From a bacterium HR10 (GTDB lineage Bacteria; Acidobacteriota; Blastocatellia; HR10), in contig BEHM01000028.1 in the NCBI GenBank assembly GCA_002923315.1, positions 1 through 40,890 on the forward strand: 40,890 bases of DNA. The letters run 5' to 3'. Shown piece by piece: positions 1 to 8,500 of the stretch; positions within the stretch are counted from its first letter, which is position 1; the number at the start of each line of letters is the position of its first letter. A program made the translations under genes and the position numbers. A model generated the notes under the pieces. The model ran no database searches and was not told the origin of the DNA. It saw nothing but the letters and a program-made list of their open reading frames with translations.

Positions 1-1536
1 GACGTACAGGCATGGATCGGAAGCACCCGCGATCCAAATGAGCTGCGCCGGGAGATCCTCGCCAAAGTGGCTAAGCTCGATCCGCTCTTGGCGATGGAGT
101 TGGCCAAGAGCATCGAGACCGAAAAGACCGAAGCGCAGGAGCCCAAGAGGGAAGGGTCCTCGGACGTTCATATGCGCCGCGCCCTCGGGACCGAACGCGC
201 GCAGGCGCTCATGAACCTCGCCCATACGCTCTTAGAGAAAGATCCGACGTCGGCCATCGAAGCGGCGACCGCTGCTTTGAGTCAGGGGATTACGCAACCC
301 TTCGTTCACTTCCTCATGCGGCTTCGACAGAAGGATCCCGCGCGGGCCGACCACCTGTTCCTGCAGGCCCTGCACACGGCCCAGCGGAATGTGCCAGCCC
401 GACTTTACGAATTGATCCCACTCGGCTCCTATCTGGCTCAGGATTGGGCGCTCCCCATCCGCTTGAACACCGGCGAGGCTCCTCGATCGGTTCCTCCGGC
501 TTTGATCGCGCGGTATTTGGGCGTGCTCCTGGAAACGCTCACTCACTATGTCGAGATCGCGATGAACCCAGGGCTCGCTCCGGGACTCGCTCAAACGGAT
601 TGGTTCACGACCCCTCTGGACCTTCACCGAATCCTCACGAGCATTCGACCAGGCGTACAGGCATACCTGCCGGACCGTGCTCCGGTGGTGGAGGGACTCT
701 TGAACCAGTTGGCGGCCGTACTCCCCCGAGCGCAGGCTGAGACCGAACCCCCTGAGTCGAAGCGCACGCTCAGCCCGGAGGAGCGGCTCACCGATCTGCT
801 GCGACAGGCGGAGCGCACGAAAGATGCCGAAGAGCGGGACGCGCTTCTCTTTCGCGCTATCCTCCAGGCGCTCTCCAATGGAGATTTCGAGACGGCCGCA
901 AGTCTCGTCCCCCGCCTGAGTGACGTGAAGCAGCGCGCAGAGGTCTCGGACTATGTCAACTTCCGCTGGGCTGAGCACGCATTGAAAGAGGGGGACATCG
1001 AGACGGCGCGCCGCCGCGCGCTGGACGTGAGCCATCCCGAGAGACTCGCCTACCTGTTTGGCGCCATGGCCCAGAAGCTCGATGCGCAAAAGGACAAAAT
1101 GGCAGCGCTCTTCATGCTGAAGGAGGCCGAGGCTCGAATCCGGCGCCTATCGGCCTCTCCGGAGCAAGCCCGCGCGCTCTTGCTGCTCGCCGAAGCGTTC
1201 CTGCCGCTGGATGCTGACTCTGCGTTCGAAGCCTTCGCGCACGCCCTCGGCCCGCTCAATCGTTCGGACGCTCAGAGTGAGACGCCGGGCGCCAATTTCC
1301 AACTCAACTTCAAAACCACGGGCCTGGTCATCAGTGTCTCCGAACGAGACAGCACGCGCGTGCTCGAACGGGTCGTCACTGCGCTGACGACCACCGATCC
1401 CGCGCGCACGCTCATGCTCCTCATGGGTTTGGAGAATCCTCCGTTCCGTCTCATCGCCCATCTCGCGCACGCGCGCCGCCATCTCGAGATCCTGAAGGAG
1501 AAGAAAGCCAAGCTCGCGGAGAAACGATCGGAATGA
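1..1536 (+). CDS. Hypothetical protein, 5' end outside the window
   Basis: The reading frame is open from base 1, so the GTG at 67 is probably internal and the gene begins before the window; 511 codons are visible. I do not recognise the family. The product is alpha-helical in character, rich in Ala, Leu, Glu and Arg, with stretches such as EERLTDLLRQAERTKDAEERDALLFRAIL that resemble TPR-like helical repeats, and it ends in a Lys/Glu-rich tail. No signal peptide or membrane segment is visible in the part present. It converges on the TauE gene, whose stop lies 7 bases away, so the two genes share no promoter. Helical-repeat scaffolding is a guess from composition only. Confidence 0.75.
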   Translation, partial: DVQAWIGSTRDPNELRREILAKVAKLDPLLAMELAKSIETEKTEAQEPKREGSSDVHMRRALGTERAQALMNLAHTLLEKDPTSAIEAATAALSQGITQPFVHFLMRLRQKDPARADHLFLQALHTAQRNVPARLYELIPLGSYLAQDWALPIRLNTGEAPRSVPPALIARYLGVLLETLTHYVEIAMNPGLAPGLAQTDWFTTPLDLHRILTSIRPGVQAYLPDRAPVVEGLLNQLAAVLPRAQAETEPPESKRTLSPEERLTDLLRQAERTKDAEERDALLFRAILQALSNGDFETAASLVPRLSDVKQRAEVSDYVNFRWAEHALKEGDIETARRRALDVSHPERLAYLFGAMAQKLDAQKDKMAALFMLKEAEARIRRLSASPEQARALLLLAEAFLPLDADSAFEAFAHALGPLNRSDAQSETPGANFQLNFKTTGLVISVSERDSTRVLERVVTALTTTDPARTLMLLMGLENPPFRLIAHLAHARRHLEILKEKKAKLAEKRSE

Positions 1537-1543
1537 ACCGACC

Positions 1544-2368
1544 TCATCCGAAGGCGCGCAGCACGCTCCAGAGATTGAGGCTCACGACGGTCGCGCCGAC
1601 CAGACCTTCCAGCACACGCGCGGGAAGATGGCGGCAGAGATAGGCGCCACACGGTGCCGCGATCACTCCTCCGGCCCAGAGCGCGATCGGGAGCTCCACG
1701 GGAAAGCCATATGAGCCGAGCGCGCGCAGGAGACCAATCGCGCTCGCGCTGGCCACAAAGAGCTCGACGCAACTGACCGTCCCGATGATGTAGCGGGGTG
1801 AGCCCCCGCGCGTGAGCAGAAGCAGCGTCGTCAGAAACGGCCCATAGGCTCCGCTCATGGCATTGAAGAGGCCGGCCAGAAACCCGATGCCGACGAGCGA
1901 CCAGCCCCCTCTGGGATGCTCATCCTCGGACAAGCGGGCCCCCTCAGCCTGCGAATCACATGCGGAGAGAATCCCGAGCACCGGCATCTCTTCCCGCCCG
2001 CGAAGAAGGAAGCGAGCAAAGAGCAGCCCTCCAAGGGCGAGCAAGAGCACGGAGACCCACCGCCGAACCGTGTCTTCAGACAGGTGACTGATGAGCGTCG
2101 CACCCAGCAGAGCGCCCGCGATGCCGGGAATCGCGAGCGGGAGCACCCATTCCCGACGCACATTGCCAAATCTCCAGTGAGAGAGACCGGCCAGCACGCC
2201 GTTTCCAACCTTCACGAGATTCACCGTCGCGACGACCACGACGGGAGATAACCCGGTCGCGAGCATGAGACTGCCGGCGATCACGCCGAAGCCCATCCCC
2301 GTCATCACGTCCACGAATTGCGCCAGAAGCCCCGCCAGAATCACGAGTCCCCACAGCCCGATGGACAT
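1544..2368 (-). CDS. TauE/SafE-family sulfite/anion exporter
   Basis: 274 aa, almost entirely hydrophobic, with about eight predicted membrane helices in two homologous halves: residues 1-120 with GMGFGVIAGSLMLATGLSP, and the C-terminal half with GFLAGLFNAMSGAYGPFLTT. This two-fold repeat with small-residue-rich segments is characteristic of TauE/SafE permeases, which move sulfite, sulfoacetate or related organosulfur anions across the inner membrane. A Shine-Dalgarno GAGGAGG lies seven bases before the ATG. It is the last gene of the sulfur operon, 97 bases after cysH, so export of excess sulfite or uptake of a sulfur anion is a reasonable inference. The substrate cannot be read from sequence. 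Confidence 0.85.
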   Translation of the reverse strand: MSIGLWGLVILAGLLAQFVDVMTGMGFGVIAGSLMLATGLSPVVVVATVNLVKVGNGVLAGLSHWRFGNVRREWVLPLAIPGIAGALLGATLISHLSEDTVRRWVSVLLLALGGLLFARFLLRGREEMPVLGILSACDSQAEGARLSEDEHPRGGWSLVGIGFLAGLFNAMSGAYGPFLTTLLLLTRGGSPRYIIGTVSCVELFVASASAIGLLRALGSYGFPVELPIALWAGGVIAAPCGAYLCRHLPARVLEGLVGATVVSLNLWSVLRAFG

Positions 2369-2465
2369 CGTCCTGCCTCCTCACTCGTCCGCGCGCGATG
2401 CCCGTGGGAGCCTTCGCCTTCCTCGCAGCCGAAGAGCCTCCCACGGGACACGCGCGCTTCCACCC

Positions 2466-3296
2466 TCACGCGCCCGAAGCCGCCATATCCTCGCGCGAGG
2501 AGAGCGCGATCGGAACGCGCGCAGGATCATCCGCGACGTGCAGCCCGCACTCTTGAAGAGCGGGATTCCGCTCCCACCACCATCGTCCGGCGCGCGGATC
2601 TTCGCCCGGTTGAACGGCTCGCGTGCACGGCGCGCAGCCGATCGAAGGATACCCCCGATCATGCAGCACATTGTACGGCACATCGTGCCGACGAATATAC
2701 GCCCACACCTGCTCCCACGACCAGTCCGCGAGTGGATTGAGTTTCACACGCCCTCCATGCGCGGCGTCCCACTCGACCTTGGCGACGTGTGCGCGCGTCA
2801 CGGCCTGCTCCCGCCGCAACCCGGTGATCCAGGCATCCAATCCCGCGAGCGCTCGCGCCAATGGCCTCACCTTCCGAACATGGCAGCAGAGCTTGCGCAG
2901 CTCGACCGAACGATACATCAGGTTGTATCCATGCGCGCGCACCATCTCCGCGACCTCATCCGGATCCGGCGTGTAGATCTCCACGGCGATCCCATAGCGC
3001 TCGCGAACCCGATCCATGACGTCGTAGGTCTCCGTCGGCAAGCGCCAGGTATCGAGCGTGAAGACGCGCGCCTGCGGCTGGAGCCGCCAGAGCATGTCAA
3101 TGAGGACGACGTCCTCCGCTCCGAAACTCGACGCCAGCGCGATGCGCGGATGGAAGCGCTCCAGCGCCCATTGCAGTAACGCCTCGGCCGGTCTCCCGGC
3201 GAACTCCTCATTGAGACGGCGAACATCTTCCGGAGACAACCCGTGAGTCGGGGCCGTCGAAGCCCCCCCTCCTTGACGGACAAGCGGTTCGCTCAT
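2466..3296 (-). CDS. cysH: Phosphoadenylyl/adenylyl-sulfate reductase, APS-type with Fe-S cysteines
   Basis: 276 aa. Reduces activated sulfate (APS or PAPS) to sulfite with thioredoxin. The nucleotide-binding PP-loop start SSFGAEDVV lies at about 57-64, and the catalytic cysteine is in ECGLH (Cys250). The protein carries CC at 137-138 and CAPC at 221-224. In this family these four cysteines ligate a [4Fe-4S] cluster and mark enzymes that use APS; the E. coli PAPS enzyme lacks them. APS reductase is therefore the preferred call. The start ATG overlaps the stop of the siroheme-synthase gene (ATGA), so translation is probably coupled. All five of these cysteines use TGC codons. No ATP sulfurylase gene is in the window. 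Confidence 0.93.
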   Translation of the reverse strand: MSEPLVRQGGGASTAPTHGLSPEDVRRLNEEFAGRPAEALLQWALERFHPRIALASSFGAEDVVLIDMLWRLQPQARVFTLDTWRLPTETYDVMDRVRERYGIAVEIYTPDPDEVAEMVRAHGYNLMYRSVELRKLCCHVRKVRPLARALAGLDAWITGLRREQAVTRAHVAKVEWDAAHGGRVKLNPLADWSWEQVWAYIRRHDVPYNVLHDRGYPSIGCAPCTRAVQPGEDPRAGRWWWERNPALQECGLHVADDPARVPIALSSREDMAASGA

Positions 3297-3985
3297 GAGC
3301 CCTCACCTCCTGAGAGAATCTTCCGCGCGCCTTCCGGCGAAGACTCCGCGCACGCCCACTGCTCGATGAGAGCACGCGCATAGTCCTCGGCAGCCGTCCT
3401 CCCCCCGGTGCGCAAGCGCTCCAACATCTGCGATCCCGCGAGACGGCGGAAGACTTCCGCCCGCCGCTTCGGATCAGGAATCCGTTCGCGCACGAGCGGA
3501 CGCCATCGGCCGAGCAGTTCCGCCAAGGTGGCGTACTCCGGACCGATGAGCGAAGCGATCCGCCGCTTGAGATGAACGGCCAGAGCCGGGCTCTGCCCGC
3601 TCGTCGAGATGGCGATCGCGATCCCCCCGCGTCGGAGGACGGCCGGGGCGAGGAACGAACAGCGCGCGGGCGCATCGGCGATATTGCAGAAGAGCCGATA
3701 GCGAGCGGCGGCCTCGGCCACTCGCCGATTCGTCTCGGCCTCATCGGTCGCCCCGATGACCAACCACGCTCCCTCCAGATCGGACTCCTCGAACTCTCCA
3801 CGACGAAAGGCGATCCGCCCACAGGCGACCAACTCAGCGAGCGCCGGGGTGAGCGTCCGACTGATCACGCGCACGCGAGCACCAGCCTCCAGAAGCTCTC
3901 GCACCTTTCGCTCGGCGACAGCTCCGCCGCCGACGACCACCACCTCGCGATCTCGCAGATCGAGGAACACGGGATAGTACGTCAC
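3293..3985 (-). CDS. Precorrin-2 dehydrogenase/sirohydrochlorin ferrochelatase (Met8/CysG N-terminal type)
   Basis: 230 aa from a GTG start. Converts precorrin-2 to sirohydrochlorin (NAD-dependent) and probably inserts iron to make siroheme. The N-terminus reads YYPVFLDLRDREVVVVGGGAVAERK, the Rossmann NAD-binding loop of the CysG N-terminal/Met8 family, with GGG at 19-21. An open frame extends further upstream, but the GTG at 3985 is chosen because it overlaps the cobA stop (GTGA), is preceded by a purine-rich GGGGGAGGGGGAGAC, and begins exactly where family homology begins. Together with cobA it supplies siroheme to the two reductases encoded upstream. Separate cobA and met8 genes replace the fused CysG of enteric bacteria. 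Confidence 0.9.
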   Translation of the reverse strand: MTYYPVFLDLRDREVVVVGGGAVAERKVRELLEAGARVRVISRTLTPALAELVACGRIAFRRGEFEESDLEGAWLVIGATDEAETNRRVAEAAARYRLFCNIADAPARCSFLAPAVLRRGGIAIAISTSGQSPALAVHLKRRIASLIGPEYATLAELLGRWRPLVRERIPDPKRRAEVFRRLAGSQMLERLRTGGRTAAEDYARALIEQWACAESSPEGARKILSGGEGS

Positions 3986-4785
3986 GTCTCCCCCTCCCCC
4001 ACGAGCACAGCTTGCGCGGCGAAGGCGCGCTCTTCGAACCAGGCCAATTGCTCTCGCAAGGTCACGACCTCGCCGATGACGATCAACGCCGGAGAGCGAA
4101 CGGGCTCCGCCGCCACGTGGGCGCGGATCGTGCCCAACGTGGCCACGCGCACCCGCTGATGCGCATAAGTCCCGCGCTCGATGATGGCGATCGGTGTCTC
4201 CGGCGCGCGACCTGCGCTCAGCAGGCGCTCGATGATCTGCGGCAGCCGACTCGCCCCCATGAAGACCACGAGCGTGTCCACGGCATGCGCCACGGCGTCC
4301 CACCGCACCGATTGCGGCGATCCCGCGCATTCATGTCCGGTCACAAACGCCACGCTCGAGGCGAGACCGCGATGCGTGAGCGGAATCCCCGCATAAGCGG
4401 CCACAGCATGGCCGGCTGAAACGCCCGGCACGATCTCAAACGGAACGCCCGCCGCGCGAAGCGCCATCGCCTCTTCTCCCCCCCGCCCGAAGATGAACGG
4501 ATCCCCACCCTTCAGGCGCACGACCTGCAGCCCTCGCCGCGCTCGATCAATCAGCACGTGGATGATCTCCTCCTGCGTCAGACGGTGCGCCGCATGCGCG
4601 TCTCCGACGAAGATCCGCTCGGCTTCGGCGGGCGCATAGTGCAACACCGCCTCATTCACCAGCGCATCGTACACCACCACATCGCAGAGGCTCAGCAGCT
4701 CCGCCCCGCGCACCGTCAGCAGGCCCGGATCTCCAGGTCCGGCGCCCACTATGTAGACCTTCCCGATGCGAAGCTCTCCGCGCAT
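3982..4785 (-). CDS. cobA: Uroporphyrinogen-III C-methyltransferase
   Basis: 267 aa. Uses two S-adenosylmethionine molecules to make precorrin-2, the first committed step to siroheme. The N-terminal KVYIVGAGPGDPGLLTVRG and central RLKGGDPFIFGRGGEE are the signature motifs of the SUMT family, followed by VPGVSAGHAVAAYAGIPLTHRG. The ATG at 4785 is chosen over a longer open frame because it has a strong Shine-Dalgarno (GAGGAGGGGG) and starts at the family boundary. The stop of the upstream siroheme reductase lies only 10 bases away, and the 3' end overlaps the Met8-type gene. No HemD or CysG fusion domain is attached. Confidence 0.95.
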   Translation of the reverse strand: MRGELRIGKVYIVGAGPGDPGLLTVRGAELLSLCDVVVYDALVNEAVLHYAPAEAERIFVGDAHAAHRLTQEEIIHVLIDRARRGLQVVRLKGGDPFIFGRGGEEAMALRAAGVPFEIVPGVSAGHAVAAYAGIPLTHRGLASSVAFVTGHECAGSPQSVRWDAVAHAVDTLVVFMGASRLPQIIERLLSAGRAPETPIAIIERGTYAHQRVRVATLGTIRAHVAAEPVRSPALIVIGEVVTLREQLAWFEERAFAAQAVLVGEGET

Positions 4786-4795
4786 ATCCCCCTCC

Positions 4796-6568
4796 TCACG
4801 CCGCGCACTCTCCCGGCCCGATCTCCGCGCGGAAGAGGTCGTCTTCCGCTCCGAGATCGCGATAGAGTTCCGGCGCTTCTTCGAACGGGGGCGTCTGTGG
4901 CAACGGCGCGAGCGCGTCCCGCAAGCGCTCCGGACCGACGCGCGCGAGGAATTGCCGAAAGGATTCGCCCTCCCGCCGCTCGTCGCGATAGAGCGCGAGC
5001 ACGCGCGCGAGCGCCTGCGGCGCCCACTGGGCCGGAATACGTGCCACGGCTCGCCCGAATTGCACGCGCTCGAAATCCGTGAAGCCTCCAAGGAGCATGA
5101 CGTACTGCGGCAGGGCACGTCCGGCGACGTCGCTCGACGCCCCGTAGAAGCCGATGTCGGCGATGTGATGTTGCCCGCAGGAGTTCATGCACCCGGAGAT
5201 CTTGATCGTGAGCTCGCTCAACTCCGGGATGCGCTCGAAGCCGTCGCCGGCGAGCACACGCCGGATGGCTTCGGCCAAACCTCGCGAATGCGTGAGCGCC
5301 AGTTGACACGTATCGGCTCCAGGGCAGCGCGTGACGTCCGCCAACTGATGCGCATCGGCGAGTCCGGCTTCGGCCAAGGCCTGGTACACCCAGGGCAGGG
5401 CCTCCGTCGGCACCCAGCGCAAGAGCACGTTCTGCGTGATCGTCGTCCGCAGCCGTCCGCCGCAGTATCGGCGCGCGATCTCCGCCAGAGCACGCACGGC
5501 ATCGCTCGTCAGATCGCCCAACGCGCACCGGACCAGAACAGCGGAATATCCCGGCTGCCGCTGCGCGATGACGTTCGCCCGCCGCCACTGCTCGTACTCC
5601 GACGAAGAGGCCCTCACGGGCGGCTTCCCACGAGGACTCTCGATGACCGGCGGCATCTCTTCTTCGATTTCGATCTCATACCGCGCTCGTCCCGACCGCG
5701 TGGCCAGAAGCACGCGGCGCTCGGCGAGAATAGCCTCGCGCAACCGCTCGATCCCCCACTGCCGCGCCAGGAACTTCATCCGCGCCCGCATGCGAAACGT
5801 ATGCTCGGGTCGGCGCTCCCCATGCCGATCGAAGATGCGAAGCACGGCCTCGCAGGTGGGGATCAAGAGATCAGCCGGCGTGAAGTCCTCGAGCACTTCG
5901 GCCGCACGCGGCTGAGCCCCCAATCCGCCGGCGATGTACAAGCGGAACCCGCGTTGCCCCTCGCGCACGCTGGCGACGGCTCCGATGTCGTGAATCCGCA
6001 CGCGCGCATGATCCTCGCGACACCCCTCGAAGGCGATCTTGAATTTTCGCGGGAGATTCTGCGCGATGGGGTGGCGCAGGAAATAGCGCGAGACGGCATC
6101 CGCATAAGGCGTCACATCGAAGACCTCGGTCGGCGAGATGCCCGCCAGCGCGCAGGCCGTGACATTGCGCACCGTGTTGCCGCACGCCTCGCGCGTCGTC
6201 AGTCCCGCGCGCGCGATGAGCGCGAGCACCACAGGGACATCCTCGCGCCGCACGCCATGAAATTGGATGTCCTGCCGCGTCGTCAAATGCACGCGCCGAT
6301 TCGGCGTGAACCGATCGGCGATGTCCGCCAGCGCCTCCAATTGTTCCGGCGTGATCCGGCCAAACCGCACCTTCACCCGCACCATGTGCCGGTCCGGCGC
6401 CCCTCGAATGCCATAGACGCCGTTCTCCAGCCGGAAGCGCTTGAAATCCTCAGGATCGCGCCGTCCGGCCTCAAGGGCCTCGATCTCCTCCGCAAACCGA
6501 CGAATCTCCGCCTGCACCTCCGAGGGCAGGCCGATGAGCAAGCGTTCCAACTGCTGCCTGTTCTCCAT
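4796..6568 (-). CDS. Assimilatory siroheme [4Fe-4S] sulfite/nitrite reductase
   Basis: About 590 aa. Six-electron reduction of sulfite to sulfide (or nitrite to ammonia), probably ferredoxin-linked. The N-terminal half carries RVHLTTRQDIQFHGV and REACGNTVRNVTACALAG, typical of the ferredoxin-like half-domain. The cluster and siroheme ligands are CPGADTC (Cys about 415 and 421) and GCMNSCGQHH (Cys about 460 and 464). An internal two-fold repeat is normal for this family. ATG 6568 is preferred because AGGAGGG lies seven bases upstream; GTG 6571 is an alternative. It sits behind the attenuator described separately and ten bases before cobA. Given the cysH-siroheme context I favour sulfite as substrate; the sequence alone does not prove it. 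Confidence 0.9.
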   Translation of the reverse strand: MENRQQLERLLIGLPSEVQAEIRRFAEEIEALEAGRRDPEDFKRFRLENGVYGIRGAPDRHMVRVKVRFGRITPEQLEALADIADRFTPNRRVHLTTRQDIQFHGVRREDVPVVLALIARAGLTTREACGNTVRNVTACALAGISPTEVFDVTPYADAVSRYFLRHPIAQNLPRKFKIAFEGCREDHARVRIHDIGAVASVREGQRGFRLYIAGGLGAQPRAAEVLEDFTPADLLIPTCEAVLRIFDRHGERRPEHTFRMRARMKFLARQWGIERLREAILAERRVLLATRSGRARYEIEIEEEMPPVIESPRGKPPVRASSSEYEQWRRANVIAQRQPGYSAVLVRCALGDLTSDAVRALAEIARRYCGGRLRTTITQNVLLRWVPTEALPWVYQALAEAGLADAHQLADVTRCPGADTCQLALTHSRGLAEAIRRVLAGDGFERIPELSELTIKISGCMNSCGQHHIADIGFYGASSDVAGRALPQYVMLLGGFTDFERVQFGRAVARIPAQWAPQALARVLALYRDERREGESFRQFLARVGPERLRDALAPLPQTPPFEEAPELYRDLGAEDDLFRAEIGPGECAA

Positions 6569-6586
6569 CACTCTCCCTCCTCACTG

Positions 6587-6622
6587 AAAAGGCCCGCCTC
6601 GGGAATTCCCGATAGCGGGCCT
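6587..6622 (-). terminator. Attenuator terminator before the second siroheme reductase
   Basis: On the minus strand the arms AGGCCCGC (6622-6615) and GCGGGCCT (6597-6590) pair perfectly. They enclose an inner hairpin CGGG-AATT-CCCG, and a TTTTC tract follows. GC-rich stem plus T-tract fits an intrinsic terminator, although the tract is short (four T). It lies about 20 bases before the sulfite reductase start and downstream of a Cys-rich leader ORF. Its 5' arm can instead pair with an upstream segment (see antiterminator), so termination is probably conditional. Confidence 0.75.
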
Positions 6623-6671
6623 CGCCGTGATCCTCGCCTCGCCGCTACCTCCCACGGAGGCCCGCTACCGG
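6609..6671 (-). promoter_or_regulatory. Antiterminator hairpin alternative to the attenuator terminator
   Basis: On the minus strand CCGGTAGCGGGCCT (6671-6658) is complementary over 14 positions, with one G-U pair, to AGGCCCGCTATCGG (6622-6609). The stem is extended by CCGTG (6657-6653) with CACGG (6629-6625). The 3' arm contains the whole 5' arm of the terminator, so the two hairpins cannot coexist. The 5' arm lies within codons 32-36 of the Cys-rich leader ORF: a ribosome reaching its stop codon would cover it, and one stalled at the cysteine codons would leave it free. Confidence 0.72.
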
Positions 6672-6764
6672 TGCCCCACGACACATACACATGCGGGGAC
6701 ACGAACACCTCCCGCCCCGCGCATTGGCGAACGAGCCGAACGAGATGATCATCCGTCGCCTCAT
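6645..6764 (-). CDS. Cys/Met-rich leader peptide of the sulfur operon attenuator
   Basis: 39-codon ORF beginning two bases... more precisely a few bases after the NirA-type stop (6769), with GGAGG nine bases before its ATG inside the end of that gene, so translation is likely coupled. The peptide begins MRRRMIISFGSF and contains RCSCPRMCMCR at residues 19-29: four Cys and two Met in nine codons. All four Cys codons are TGT, whereas the cluster and active-site cysteines of CysH in the same operon are all TGC. The last Cys codon ends 10 bases before the antiterminator arm, and the TAG stop lies within the antiterminator loop. This fits a ribosome-stalling sensor of charged tRNA-Cys. The peptide itself probably has no further function. 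I recognise no named family. Confidence 0.72.
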   Translation of the reverse strand: MRRRMIISFGSFANARGGRCSCPRMCMCRGAPVAGLRGR

Positions 6765-6768
6765 GCCT

Positions 6769-8472
6769 TCATCCCTCCACGCCGTGCGGTGGTGGACCCG
6801 GCCACGGCGGAGCGACCGCAGCCTCAACCGCTTCCCCAGCGAGCATGGCCCGCAGCTCCGCCTCGCTCTGACGCCGGCAGAATTGATGAAACCGCTCGCC
6901 CGGCCTCCGACGCCGGAGATACTCGCGCAGCAACCGCTCCAGGACGTCCGGGACCTCGCGCGCCGGGACCTTCAGGCCCACGCGCCGCGTGAACGTCGCC
7001 TCCCGACCGACGGCTCCCCCCAGGAGGATGTCGAAAGCATCCACCTGTTCCCCACCGACTTTCATCTTGCAGCCCTGAAGTCCGATATCGGCGATCCAAT
7101 GCTGCCCGCAGGAATTCGGGCACCCGTTGACATTGATCTTGAGCGGTTCATCAAATTCGGGCAGCCGTCGCTCCAGCTCCTCCACCACCCACCGCGCAAA
7201 GGCCTTCGTCTCAGCGATCGCCAGCTTGCAAAACTCCGTCCCCGTGCAGGCGATCGCCCCGCGCCAGAACGGAGAAGCCTCCAGCCGAAGATCCGTCTCC
7301 TCCACCTCCCGCAGGAAAGCGCCCAAGCGCGCCTCCGGAATGTTGAGCACGACGAGATTCTGCATGTTCGTCGTCCGCAATTGCCCATCGCCGTACCGAT
7401 CGGCCAGATCGGCTGCGCGACGCATCTGCTCGGCCGTGATCCGCCCGCGCAAGATCGCGAAGCCCGCGTAGTAGTATCCCTCCTGCTTCTGCGGATGAAG
7501 CCCGACGTGATCCCGATAGACGTTCTCCGGCACCTCCTCATCCACGGCGGGATCAAGTCGGAAGCCGAGGCGCCGCTCCAGCTCCTCCTGAAAGCGCTCC
7601 GCCGTCCATCCGTGTTCGAGGAAGAGGAACTTCAAACGCGCCTTCGCCCGGTCCTGACGCAAGACGTCGCTATCGCGGAAGATCTCGGCGATCCCCCGTA
7701 TGACGGGCAAGACCTGCGACCACCGAACGAAGGCATTCAGGCGCACACCGAAATGCGGCGCCGTCGAGAGCCCCCCTCCCACGCGCACCGAGAAGCCGAC
7801 TTCCCGCTCCCCTCTGGGCCCCGTGCGCTCGACGGCCGTCACCCCGATGTCGTTGATCTCCGGATACGAGCACCACACGCGACAGCCCGTGATGCAGATC
7901 TTGAACTTACGCGGCAGATTGTAAAAGGCTTCATTCCCCACCAACATCCGCGTCGCGTGCAGGACCAGAGGTGACGCATCGCAAATCTCATCGCGATCAA
8001 TCCCCGCCAGCGGACACCCCGTGATGTTGCGGGTGTCATCGCCGCAAGCCCCCATCGTCGTCAGCCCGACCCGAGAGAGACGAAAGAGAAGGTCGGGCAT
8101 GTCCTCGATGCGCACCCAATGCAGCTGGATATTGTGCCGCACGGTGATGTCCCCGAATCCCCGAGCGTAGCGCTCGGCCACCTCCGCGATCGTCCGCAAT
8201 TGATGCGAGACGAGCAGCCCATTCGGAATGCGAATGCGCACCATGAAATAGGGCGTCGCCTGCCCGAACACTCCCCGACCGTCACCCTGCGTGTAGACCC
8301 CCCACCACCGGAAGTATGTCTCCAGCCATTCGCGCGGGATCGCCTCATGTCCCTGCTCGGCGAACCGCAGGATCTCTTCGAAATGCTCCCACGGATTCTT
8401 CGCCGCCTTCAGCCGTTCGATCCGCGCGGCTTTCGTCTCTTTCTTCTGCTCTCCTGGTCGAAAATCGCTCAT
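6769..8472 (-). CDS. nirA: NirA-type ferredoxin-dependent nitrite/sulfite reductase
   Basis: About 567 aa. Siroheme-[4Fe-4S] enzyme reducing nitrite or sulfite. Motifs: YFMVRIRIPNG near the N-terminus, DITVRHNIQLHWV, CGDDTRNITGCPLAG, then ligands CTGTEFC (Cys about 409 and 415) and GCPNSCGQHW (Cys about 451 and 455). The start is uncertain. ATG 8472 (MSDFRPGEQKK) fits the expected length but has no clear Shine-Dalgarno; a GTG at 8532 would add 20 residues that look unlike the family. First structural gene of the sulfur operon, paralogous to the next gene. It is upstream of the Cys attenuator, so it would escape that control. Nitrite versus sulfite specificity is unresolved. Confidence 0.88.
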   Translation of the reverse strand: MSDFRPGEQKKETKAARIERLKAAKNPWEHFEEILRFAEQGHEAIPREWLETYFRWWGVYTQGDGRGVFGQATPYFMVRIRIPNGLLVSHQLRTIAEVAERYARGFGDITVRHNIQLHWVRIEDMPDLLFRLSRVGLTTMGACGDDTRNITGCPLAGIDRDEICDASPLVLHATRMLVGNEAFYNLPRKFKICITGCRVWCSYPEINDIGVTAVERTGPRGEREVGFSVRVGGGLSTAPHFGVRLNAFVRWSQVLPVIRGIAEIFRDSDVLRQDRAKARLKFLFLEHGWTAERFQEELERRLGFRLDPAVDEEVPENVYRDHVGLHPQKQEGYYYAGFAILRGRITAEQMRRAADLADRYGDGQLRTTNMQNLVVLNIPEARLGAFLREVEETDLRLEASPFWRGAIACTGTEFCKLAIAETKAFARWVVEELERRLPEFDEPLKINVNGCPNSCGQHWIADIGLQGCKMKVGGEQVDAFDILLGGAVGREATFTRRVGLKVPAREVPDVLERLLREYLRRRRPGERFHQFCRRQSEAELRAMLAGEAVEAAVAPPWPGPPPHGVEG

Positions 8473-8500
8473 CGTCCGACTACAAACCGAACGCACATCT

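Noticed and set aside
2265-3179. Plus-strand open frame of 304 codons across tauE and cysH
   Set aside because: Spans two real genes in antisense with no ribosome site or recognisable domain.
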